NCBI GenBank assembly: GCA_029449245.1
Contig: JANATF010000007.1
Coordinates: 2,198,895-2,262,894, forward strand
Length of the DNA stretch: 64,000 bases
Reading direction: 5' to 3'
From: Mortierella alpina
Lineage: Eukaryota; Mortierellomycota; Mortierellomycetes; Mortierellales; Mortierellaceae
A program made the translations under genes and the position numbers. Positions within the stretch are counted from its first letter, which is position 1, and each line of letters starts with the position of its first letter. Below, piece by piece: positions 33,188 through 43,866 of this stretch. The notes beneath the pieces were generated by a model that saw only the letters and a list, made by a program, of their open reading frames with translations, did not search any database and was not told the origin of the DNA.

Positions 33188-36100
33188 ATGAATATCGCAC
33201 AAGAGGATCTGAGATCGCTCATGAACAGGTACGGGGGTATATGTGGATATGTGTAAACGAATCACATCACACCAAGTGCATCGTCATTCCGTGGTTGTAC
33301 CTCTTGAGTATGGAAACAAGGGGTGGGGGGAGAGTGCTAGAAAATGTCGGCGATTATTTTGTGTCCACGACAGTGCATGTTAAGACAATCTCTTTCGTTC
33401 GTCTCCGTCTTTACCTGCTATGTAGTCTCGTGGACTCTTCAGTCAACGCCAAGATGTCCTTCTCGCGGGGGTCCATATCCGATACCTACCATCTTCTGCA
33501 AGAGGTTAGGCGAACCGCCGAGCGTCTTGAGCACAGGATGGTCGATCAGAATCGTAGACAGGCAAGTTCATAGTGATTCACCGCCTCTTGAATGAATACC
33601 TCAGCTCGTCCCTGCCCCATATGTGGAGAGGTGGAGAGCCATGGCCTTCCCACCTGCACACTTATGACAGTCCATTTCATTCTGTCGCCAAAGCCGTGTT
33701 TAATCTAACAGACACTGTTCACGTCCTTTGTGTCTTCCTTCTTCTGCTCCCATTTTTTTCAAACAGCGCTCCGTTAGCCACGGCGAGCATACTCAAGCAG
33801 CACAGATACATTCGAGCAGCGAGCGCCAAGGGTCGAAACGAGCCGTGTTTGTCCACACACCCTCTGGATCCTGCGCAGATATCCAATCGTATCAGCATGT
33901 ACATCAGCTTTACTCATTCAAAGACCCTCAGTCGCCAGGCCAGCTGCCGCCGCCTTCCCATAACCAGCCATTGAACCATCCTGGCTGGATGTCTGTATCC
34001 AGCTCGAGGCCAGGATCGCGCTCCAGTACCGAATCTGGGTCAAGTTTCCCTCCACCGTCGTCGGCCGTCGCCAAGATGTACCAGCAGCAATACCGAGAAG
34101 CCAACGAGGGCCATCTCGAGCCGAGGCCTCAGCAGCCAGTCTCTGATACTTATTCCTCCCGGCCCAATGCACACGACCTGGCCGAGGAGACGCGGCAGTA
34201 CGGCTATTCATCCTCGTCGGCAAAGAGTGCGCAGCCAACGTTCCGACAGCGGCACACGTCTTTGCCCCAGGTCCTGCACCAGCGGCACGGCCCGCATCAC
34301 CAGCACTACGCACAGCAGGCAGCAACTTACCAGTCTTCGCTGCCAGAGCCGTCGGCTCCGCCGCATAGTGCCTCTGGCAAGACCCAGCAGCACCACGCGA
34401 CGCGCGCGCAGGAACCACTCGCGCAGCCACATCGCCAGCCCTATCCCGCGCCTCGGCCGTACACGCCTCCATCGCCCTTGTTTTCCCCACAGCACCAACA
34501 TCAACATCAGCATCTGCATACACATCAACACCAGCACCAACATCAGCATCTACACCAGGCTCAGCAGCACTCATCGCACGCCCATCGCCATCCTCCTCAC
34601 GACCATGCCACGCACGGTGACCAGTCTGTGCTTCAGGATTTTACGCAGCACGACCGCGCCATGTACTATGACCATCCGCGACATGCAGCAGCAGCAGTAG
34701 AGGCGCATCACCATCATCAGGAAGGGCGCTACCAGCTAGAGCAGAGCCACCACCTGCTCCCATCCAACAGGGCTTCCCAGACTGCCTACAGGCCAGAGCA
34801 GCGCGGCAAGGCGACATCTATACTCAACCTGATACATCACGACCAAGACTACAAGGATCCTGACATCAAGCGACTTGTCGACACAGAGCAACCACTTCAC
34901 ACCTCTTCCTCCTGCTCATCTTCACGCAGAGGCTCCATAGCATCATCTAAGAACATGCAGATCTCACCAAAACAGTCATCGCCAAACGGCTATCGCGGTG
35001 AAGGCAGGGGAATCCTTCGTTTCTCGGGTCCCGGCGTCAACGCCCCGTTCTACACGACTTCACCCTCGCAGACCAGGGGTGACAACTCCGGGTCAAGGAC
35101 ACAGTTCCATGCGCCACTTGAACCTGAGGTGATCGCCAAACTCGACGATATTTTTTTCAAGTTTTTGCAGCGCATCTGCTCTGACTGTAAGTGCAACCAC
35201 TGCAAGGAGAGAATGTAGCCAGTGCGCCACGCATAGCACTCTCGTGCCTGTAAGCCCCCACGCACACGCATCTAATCAAGTACCCATTTTGTTTATTTGT
35301 GTAAATCGTTTTACCTGTGCTTGCGCCCGCTCAAGTAACGGCATGCGACTCCAAAGGCGATCATATGTAAGTTGGGCCTTGTCGGACTGTGTCTTGGGTA
35401 AACCAAAGGTATCTTTGACGTCGATCGATCATTAACATTGCCTTCTCACACCGATTGTCAATTGCCCTCTCTAGCCACCAACCTTTGATGGCGAAAAAGA
35501 TGCAGCGTCTCGAAGCCTCGACAGAGTTCCGTCCCTTCAAATTCCGCATCCAGGCTTTCACAAACGCGTTTCACGATGCGTTGGTCATGAATGGCTTGAC
35601 TGAAGACATTCTTCCTCTGCGCAAAGTAAAGGTGTATCTCTGGAAGCATCGGTACATTTCGCGGTTTAACGAGGACGGAAAGAAGCAGAAATCCAAAGGC
35701 AATCACGTTTGGAACATCGAGGCGCGCAAACTCTCAACATCTTCTTACGACGGCAACTCCGACGACAACGCTGACATGAACAGCGGCAGCTACCATAAAA
35801 TGGATCCTCATCTCTTCGGGCGCGAAGCTATGGTCGCCTCAGGCGGTGGGCTAGGCGCCGTAAGAAAGTCGGCCAGTTCTGTCAGGTGGGAGTTCAGAGA
35901 ATATTCGAGCAGGATTGCGGGTCAGATTATCAAGTTTGCCAGGGTTGGGGTACCATATGTGTACTCTCCTAGAATCTGGGACGCCCAAATGTCATGTACG
36001 TGATCTTGTCAACGCAACTAGATCGATTTTCCCTTCGCAATACTTGACCACTAATACGTTCCTTGACGTGAATAGGCCCTGCAGCAAAGTTTAGTAGTCC

Positions 36101-36830
36101 TTGGTTACCAGGATGGCTCAAGTGGCACAAGGGCGAACTCAAGGGCATCCCTGGCCCCGAGGATGAATCGTGCACGATCACCGTGATTGCAGAATATGTG
36201 CGAGAAGGCGAGGACTGTCGTCTGGAGATGTCCTTTTCTCTGACTGTATCTGATCCGTCCAAAGAGGGAGAGTTGATGGACTCTCAAAATGAGAACGAGA
36301 ACGAGAACGAGAACGAGAACGAGAACGAGAACGAGAACGAGAACGAGAACGAGAACGAGCACGAGAACGGAAACGAGAACGGAAACGAGAACCGAAACGA
36401 GGACGACAACGAGGACGAGCTGGAAGAAGACGAGTATGACGCAAGTCACCTACAGCGTCAACCGTTTCAACAGCTGCAAGAGTCGCCCCCACTGCGGCAC
36501 CAACAGCAGCATCCTCAGGCACCATCTCCGTATCAACAGCAAGCGCAACATCAGGCTCAGCATCAACTTCAGCATCTTCGGCTGCAGGAACTACCATCCT
36601 CACAACTGCCTGCACCGCTTGAATTGAATAATCACCCGTGCGACAGTAACGCCGGAACAAAGAGCGACGACGATCCAATTACAAGTGATGATCTGCAAGA
36701 GATGGAGGACGACGACGACGGAGCAGAGGGCATGAATGATGACGAAAGTCCGCCCCGCTTTAAACAGCCACGCGAGCGACGATCGCTGCTTCTCATGCAG
36801 GATACCAAAAGGAGAAAGCACGACCAGTAA
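33188..36830 (+). CDS. Conserved fungal protein of unknown function with disordered His/Gln-rich N-terminal half and Asn-Glu repeat
   Basis: Six exons, 33188-33228, 33426-33561, 33767-35186, 35336-35366 (31 nt), 35475-35995 and 36076-36830, encode 967 residues. Residues 60-510 are disordered, rich in His, Gln, Ser and Pro. From about 512 a conserved domain begins: L-D-D-I-F-F-K-F-L-Q-R-I-C-S-D, then D-S-K-G-D-H-I-H-Q and L-M-A-K-K-M-Q-R-L, then F-R-P-F-K-F-R-I-Q-A-F-T-N-A-F. N-E-D-G-K-K ... K-S-K-G-N-H-V-W follows, and after the last splice C-P-A-A-K-F-S-S-P-W-L-P-G-W. I recall this signature from many fungal genomes but no named function. The microexon and the conserved motifs on both sides prove each other. 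Residues 789-826 are an Asn-Glu dipeptide repeat. Intron 2 needs a GC donor. The start codon is the least certain part. Confidence 0.75.
36291..36405 (+). repeat. GAGAAC hexanucleotide repeat coding for Asn-Glu
   Basis: About eleven perfect GAGAAC units (36291-36359) are followed by degenerate units with GGAAAC and CGAAAC. The period is a multiple of three, so copy-number change would lengthen or shorten the Asn-Glu tract without shifting frame. Confidence 0.92.
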
Positions 36831-36901
36831 CGCTTGTCACCATTAAACATTAAAAACATATATTACAGAGCGCATTGTCATAGTCCAGTGTGTGGGGGTG
36901 T

Positions 36902-39900
36902 TCAGGAGGCGATTGTTGATCCATCGTCGTCCGTCTCGGTCTCTCCACCACTGAACGTCTCCAATGGTGATGAGCCTACGCCATCCACGGTAGCGGAAAT
37001 GGCGGAAGCTGGCCCTCCGCGAATAGGAGGTGAATGCTGGTGCTTGATGGGTGGGAGGATAGGGGCAGGGCCAGCCTGTACAATGTTGTTGTACCCAGCG
37101 TACGGTCGTATCGTCGTCGTCGTTGTTGACGAGGCCGTTGACGGATAGCTGTGGTGATGATGATATGGCTGTGGGTACTGGTGTTGATGTTGGTGTGGGT
37201 GTGGTTGCTGATGCTGGTGTTGACGTTGGTGTCGGTGCTGAATATGGGGGTCCGAATCGTCATAAACGAGTTCGTTCGGGTCTTGCGTTGCAGATCGAGC
37301 GGCTGGAGCCGCGTAATAATTGCCAGGTTCACGCTGTGCGTGCGAGGCATACGAAGAATGTGTAGGTGGATGACCGGGTGCCGGGTGGGTGCGAGGGTGG
37401 GGAGAGAACGAATGTCCGTGGGAAGAATAATGCACCGGCGGCAATTCGGTAGGCCCTCGAGGCGAATGCTGGAACGGTGGAGGCGATGTCTGCACCTGCG
37501 ACCTGGGCGGTGATCGATACCGCAGCTGCGAGTGTGCGACAGGAGGTGAGCGTTGATAGTGATGAGGGTGCTGGGGATGGTGAGCGTAAGGCTGCTGTTG
37601 CTGGGATCCGTGTGGCACATGGTGGGTCTGGGACTGATGCCGAGGATGGCTGTATGGAGCTGGCGCTGGAGAATGATGATGCGGGTGCTGCAATGGCTCC
37701 TGGTGGCTCGGAGGCATGTCGTGCGGCAACCTAAAGCCCTCGCTGAACGAGGGGAGCTTGGTGCCGGAGGCTGGCTGGCTGGGCGCATGGGATCCAGGGA
37801 TGACGGCGGGGGGGAATTGAGAGCCGGCAGAGGACCTTCTGCGCTTGGGCTTGACCTTCTCTCCGTTCTCAGTCTGCTCCCTCCGTTTATAAGGTCTCTT
37901 CTTTCTCTCCTCAGCACCAGGGGGCAAGCTGTCGCTCGCGTCGATCCCCTCCTTACTTGGCTTTCGCCGTTTCCGCTTTGCCTCCGCTTGGATCTTGCTG
38001 AGCCGAAGCCTTTCTACTGCCCTGAGATGGGCTAAAGAGGTATCAAAGGACAGGGAGTCATTACAATGATATTAGTATGGGTAAAGTAGCAGGCTGAGGC
38101 GTTCGCGTAAACGAAGGAGGCAACCAAAAGCTTAGGCTCACCTTCGTCGGGGTAGCGCATCTCGCCCGCCTGGTACGGTTTCTTCCTCACGATGCAGCAG
38201 ACTGGACAGGCGAACTTGGGGAGCCTCTGGGCCTGTGCTAGGCTCATGCCCATACATGATGGGTGGTACCATTCCTCGCAGGTGCCACACTGTACCATGA
38301 CCTGGTTGTCCTGTAACTCTCCTGGTGTATGTTCCTGGTTACAAAGACAATACGGGTTGATCGCCGATAGAGGTGGAGCTGCCGGGTAATTGGAGAGCAT
38401 CACGCCTGGTGTGGACATCGAACCAGGGCACAGTCGCAAGATATGTGAGCGAAGTGCGTCCCGTTGGGGCACCAATTCGATATCCATGCCTTCTATTTTG
38501 CGTAGGAAAGCCTTCACCTGAGGAATATGATCGGCAGTGATAGGATCCTGCTCCAGAAATCTGTTGACCTTCTTCTCAAAAGCCTTTGCCACGTCGACTA
38601 TCGCGCCCAGTACAGGTACCTCTGGTGTGAAGAAGCGAAGGCTGATTCCGTCCTCGAAGCAGCTCGCAACCATGTCCAGAGTCGGTCGGGGTCGGTCGCG
38701 ACGTATGACAAGACTCAGGTTACAAACTGGACAAATGTAGTTTGACTTGGCACTTGCTTCTCGCTTCGTCAAACGCACACAGGTACCATGATACCATTCG
38801 TGGCACTCATCGCATTCCACCATCATCCCAGCCTCTGACGATCGGCAAAGGCAGTAAATCTGATCTTCGTGATCAACATCCATGAGTGTGTCGACTTCTG
38901 ACGTTTCCGATGCCTGCGTGGGTCGAATCGAATCGTCCTTGATTGGCGTGGGTGCGTCGCTCTGAGTGTTGCTGACCTGATTTAGCGGTGCTCCTATTGA
39001 CATCACGGCGATGATTTGCGGATCTAGACCCGTTTTTGCGTCTGTCACTTGTGGTGGGACATTATGGACGTCTGGAGCAGTGTGCAGCTGGTGGTTCCCG
39101 TTGACCGACATGGGCAGTGTCAAAATTCTCTCGTCCGCTGTGCATGTCTCCATATTGTCCTTGACGTCGTCCATGGCCTCCTCTAGCTCTAGCCTCTTGG
39201 CTCCCGCGGGCATGAAAAGCGACTGGCAGGTCGCAATCCAATCATCGTACTTCCTCGCCTCGCTCTCAAACATCTCCTTGTCTGCGACATTAATCAAATT
39301 GCTGTCGGCGAGTTTGAGCGCGCGCTTCAGCTCCGCGATCGAAGGCCTATCATCAAAGTTGGGATTGGTGCATCTCGCGGCTAGCTGTTTGACCGCTCTT
39401 TCCCCGTCTACGACCTTGCCATACAGCTGCTCGGCCCTTGAAAACACATTCCTGGGCACGGGAAAGTGTCTACCGGTTTCGATAATGATCTGCAGCTCCT
39501 GTATATCCACCGGAGTTTGAGCCATAATTTCCAATGCCCTCTCCTCCCAGCGTTGACCGGCAACTTGCTTGTTAATCAAGTCCATCAAAAGTGGGTTTGA
39601 TGCTGAAACGCCACTCCTCTCGGCATCCGCAATTAGACTGCAGATGAGCTGATAGTCATCCAGGTGGATGCCCTTGGCAGTGGCGCGTTCAATCCAGCTC
39701 AAATCTTTCACAATCAGTTCCAGCTTGTCAATTTCATCCATGCCAATGTTCATGGCCACCCCAGTCTCGTAAAGTTCGCGGCATTCCTGCAGGTTGTGCT
39801 CGGGTTTACTCAATGCTTGTCTAGCATCGAGCTGGAAGGCTTGCATGGTTTCGATGGACTCTTCCAGCTGCTTAATCTCCTGACAATCGAATCGAAGTCG

Positions 39901-42900
39901 CTGCACTTGATGTAACATCTCCTTGAGATCCTCCAAACGTCTTTCATTTGAAGGAGCACGATCCAAGAGTCTTCGCCCTTGATGGTAGTGTTTGCGAACC
40001 AGGACCTTCGTCACAGACTCAACCCAATCGTTCGCCTGTGCGACGAACTTGCGCAGATGACCGGCTTCCTTGATGGGGAATGGGATCCGTTCTGCCGCTG
40101 CCAACAATGATCGGAGGAGTTTTAGTGAAGGTATGCGAGTTTCCATCATGGTGCTCCTGAATTTTTCAGTCCAGTTATCCGGGATTGCTGCTGTTTCAAT
40201 GACTGTTTGGGTGATTTCCTGGAGACGTTCGTCGGAATATCGCAGACGCAAGGTTTTTGAGGATATGTCACACTTGCAGAGCTATCATATGCAAAGAGAA
40301 GGTAGCGTGGCCACATGTGCCATATTGCAGAAATGGGTATGCAGTCAGAATATGCAAAAATCGCCACAGCGCAAGACAAACGCAGGAGTGTTGACACAGC
40401 AATATCTCACCTCGGAAATGTGTTCATGACAAGCAACCTTTGTACTGCATTGACATCCGACCTGAGAAAGATGCAAGTAAGCATTGCAATGAAGACACTG
40501 CACGTCTTCCTCACTGCGATCACTTTCATCCGTGACAACATTGATAGCGGGGTGTTGCTTGAGGATGCTGCGCCGATGTGCGAGTTCCCGATTCAGGAGG
40601 TCGCTTAGTTCATTGCGTAGCCAACGTGCAGTAGCAATGCTGGGGTCATTCAGAGTCGTGGCCATGATCAATTCGTCGTGCGAAAATATTGGCGGTTTCT
40701 TGTGTTGCTTGTACCGTTGCACGCATTCTTGACCAAATCGACACCAGTCCGGAGGCGCAAAGTTGACCTCCTCTGCAAAGTTAAACTAATATCAACGCAA
40801 CAAGGACCGGTTAGTTCACTTTGCTCTGCCTCTCATTCATTGATCAGCTTTTTGCAACGCAATCCGATGGACGACTTACGCCATGGTTGAATCCTGCGTG
40901 ATAAACTTTTGGAAATGTGACAACAAATTGCCCTGGCTTTTGATCCAAGGCTGTCACCTTGACACCATTCTTCACCAACCTCTCCGGAGAGAGCATCGTA
41001 ACAGGCTTCAGCAGCAAATCAGGTTGCTGCTCAAAGAGTTCAGGGACCTCCTGCCTCATGGTGGATTCAAACTTGAGCGCATCCGTTGCTGGAACTCCGT
41101 ACCAGGTCTTGGTGTCTCCCCAGTGCATGTAGTTGATGGAGTACGTATAGTGGGCCTCGTTGCGCCAACAGAATGCGGAAAAGCACATCCCGACATACAG
41201 CCAAGGAATCATGATGCTCGAGATGTCTGATTTGATATGCGGAAAGAGCGACTCTGGAAGAACCGGTATGTTGTTCAAGTTTGCTGGATGTGCTGCGTAC
41301 TTGTCGCTAGGATTTCTTTCCAGTGTCGGGAAGCCACTAATAGCAAGTTTCGAGTAAAAGTGAGCCAGTGACATCCACAAGTGGATCGCATCCTCAAGGG
41401 AATGAATCTGTATGCTGTGCGATTACATACCTGCCATATTGAGCTGCATGAAGGTCAGTGCCATATTCAACCTCGACCGACTCCTGTGCATTATTGACCA
41501 GTCTCCAGAACTCCCGCTCAACGTCGTCCTCTGAGGCCAAGCCGCCGGCATGTCCTGCCTTTTCAAACCAGCTCTTTTTGAAAGCATTGCACCTCTGTTG
41601 GAAGCTGCTCAACGAGTACTCCTCGCCTTCGTCGAACCCAAGATCATCGCCCACCACAAGGCACTTTGAGCAGTACCAATCCGTCTTGGGTATGTTCTGC
41701 AACGGCGGCTTGAGACAGTATGTGTGATATCCCAGTTCGCAACCGTCACATATGAGCATCTTGTCCAAGTCATTTTCCGTACGACACAACTCGCAGACAT
41801 CTGGCGTCTCTTCGCTCAAGTCTTCCTGCTGGACGGACCCAGGCTCACTAGACATTCGATCCGATTGAGATGGTGACGATGGTTCCGAGTCTAACGATAA
41901 GAAAAAGAATTGTGTCAAAACAAAACAATGACTCCATCTAAAGTGTGCAGAAGCCAGATCAACTAGGGAAGCTACTAACCAGCATAAGAAACGGGGTCTT
42001 TTTTGATGCGCTTCGACTTGCGTGTCTGCTGTGTGAGAGGTGTGTCGGCGGTGTTGGATGGGGTCGAGGAGGCGGACGCTTGTGATCCGGGGGTGCTTTC
42101 GTTGGTGTGTGGTTCCAACTGTGATTCCCTTTTAGTCTCCTGCTGTGATTCTCTTTTTACGTCCTGCGCCGAAGTATCTCCTGTCGCCTTGGCTTGCTTG
42201 GAAAGATAAATCTCGTAAGGCAGAATGACTTTGAGATACGCGGACTTGAGTGCGCTTGAGAGCGACGTGACCTGCTTGCGAGTGTAATCCATGTCACGGC
42301 CGACCTCTGCCCATTTCTTGCCGCCAGTGACCTAATTCCAGAATTAGAGGCCCTACGTTAGAGAGACATCGTGCAAGGACATGAGCACGCATCATGAGCC
42401 TTCCTATACCTTTTGGTAACCTCCCCGAGCAGCAACCTCCTTTCGAAGTCGAAAGAGGTCAATGGGCCGTTTGTCCAGCTGGGGCATCTTGTGCACGGGG
42501 TGACCCTGCTGGCTGTGAAACTTGTGCAGCTGTTCCACATAGTTCATATTCGACCTCGTCTCGCCCTCCATGCTATTCAGCTTTTGTATCCTGGTTCTAA
42601 ATCGAAAACACTACAAGGCGGCAAAAGAAAAAGAAGCGTTAGGATGCTCAGCAACGTTCTGCTCGGTCATCACCTTTCGGTCAAATTGTGCGGCTGGATC
42701 TGCTCAGCGATCCAGCGCCTGTCGCTAAACAAGAGTACATTACCTCAGTATCCAAAGCAAACGTGGGTCTCCAACCCTCTGGAGGGATTATTTTGCAGAT
42801 GCCCGCCTTCTCGGCCTCTGCGCGGATGCTTTCGATATATCGCAGGGGCTCCATGAACTCGTCCGCGCTAGGGTAGTAGCATGGGGCCTCATCGAGGCCG

Positions 42901-43025
42901 AATATCCGTATGGGTGGATTAGCGGGGGGAAGCTCAGGTGGAGAGGTCGTGGCTACGGAGGACATGTCTAGCCGCGGCGCCTTGAGCTGAGGCGCCTTGG
43001 GAGCTCTATGCTTTGCGTGCTTCAT
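36902..43025 (-). CDS. KDM5/JARID1-family JmjC protein (JmjN-ARID-PHD-JmjC-C5HC2-PLU1-PHD-PHD), probably lacking demethylase activity
   Basis: Eight exons, 43025-42744, 42610-42410, 42331-41980, 41890-41431, 41336-40880, 40785-40411, 40281-38142 and 38031-36902, encode 1798 residues. Order: JmjN (about 38-85), ARID (105-215), PHD1 (310-357), JmjC (432-600), C5HC2 finger (680-730), PLU-1 helices (745-1090), PHD2, PHD3 and a His/Pro/Gln-rich tail of about 370 residues. All three PHD fingers keep their zinc ligands. The family removes methyl groups from H3K4me3/2 using iron and 2-oxoglutarate. The iron triad is H-x-E...H, and here the first His is Arg490 (CGC at 41164-41162) in W-R-N-E-A. Glu492 and His578 remain, as do Ser498, Asn500 and Lys508 for the co-substrate. 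Loss of the first iron ligand predicts an inactive or much weakened enzyme that could still act as a reader or scaffold. Confidence 0.92.
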
Positions 43026-43866
43026 GTCAGTGGACAAGGCAAAGGAGGACGACGGGAGAGGAGTCGAGGCAGTGAGTTGACCACCAAGGTATGAGGGTTA
43101 AAAAGGAGGCGGGGATGAGGGGATGGGATTGGAAGCCTTGGTGATGAAGGCACGGGTGGGAGGTTGAAATGCAAGGCTAGCAGACTCAGGGCTGGGTCGG
43201 CAGACTCATTGATGCAGCGAGGTCATGGACGGGCTTGCAGAGAGGATGAGAAGAGAGTTGGAGCCTGGTGAGCAGGCTGAGAGGGAGCCTTGTGGTTGAG
43301 TGTGCGGGACAAGCCACAGGCTGTGGAGGGGAGTGGAGCGGAGGGGAGTGGTCACGTGCATTCCCATGCAAGCAGCAGCACCCCACCACGCACATGGGAC
43401 ACGATGATCCCGCCATGGTCGCACAAGGGGACAGTGGGCACACAGGGGACACAGGGACTGGACGGCTGCAGGGCTGCAGGGCTGGAAGAAAAAGACAATC
43501 AGGATGGCGTCCTCGTCGCTGCTTCCCATTTCTCCCATTCTCCCGCTGCCGCGTCGTCGTTCCTCTCCTCTCCTCGTCCTCTTTCCTCTCCGTCTCTCGT
43601 TTCTCTCTCTCGTCCACTCTCCACTCTCCACTCTCCACTCTCTTCTTCGTCCTCGTCTCTCGTCTCTTTGTTCTCTTTGTTCTCTTCGTTCGCTCTTCTC
43701 TCGTCCACCCATCACCGGTCTCTCCTCTCTCTCCTCGCTCTCCTCTCTCTCCTCTCTCTCATCCCTCTTTCCTGCTTTCTCTGCCTTCACCCTTTCCAGC
43801 TTCTTACACTCCTCTTCACCGTCCTGCTCTCTCTTCATCCCATCCCTACCCAGGGTACCCGCCGAC
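43026..43866. promoter_or_regulatory. Divergent promoter region, KDM5 homologue and BTB gene, with a CACGTG box
   Basis: 840 nt separate two diverging start codons. A palindromic CACGTG (in GTCACGTG) lies at 43353-43358; such E-boxes are bound by fungal bHLH factors, but use here is inferred. Four copies of CCACTCT occur at 43614-43641 inside a long pyrimidine-rich leader of the BTB gene (43540-43840). Confidence 0.5.
43614..43641 (+). repeat. CCACTCT 7-bp tandem repeat, four copies
   Basis: Four perfect tandem copies in the pyrimidine-rich leader of the BTB gene. The period matches the 7-bp repeats in the arrestin intron. Confidence 0.85.

Noticed and set aside
43504-43866. Upstream in-frame start for the BTB protein
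   Set aside because: The extra 121 residues are low-complexity Leu/Ser text from CT repeats.
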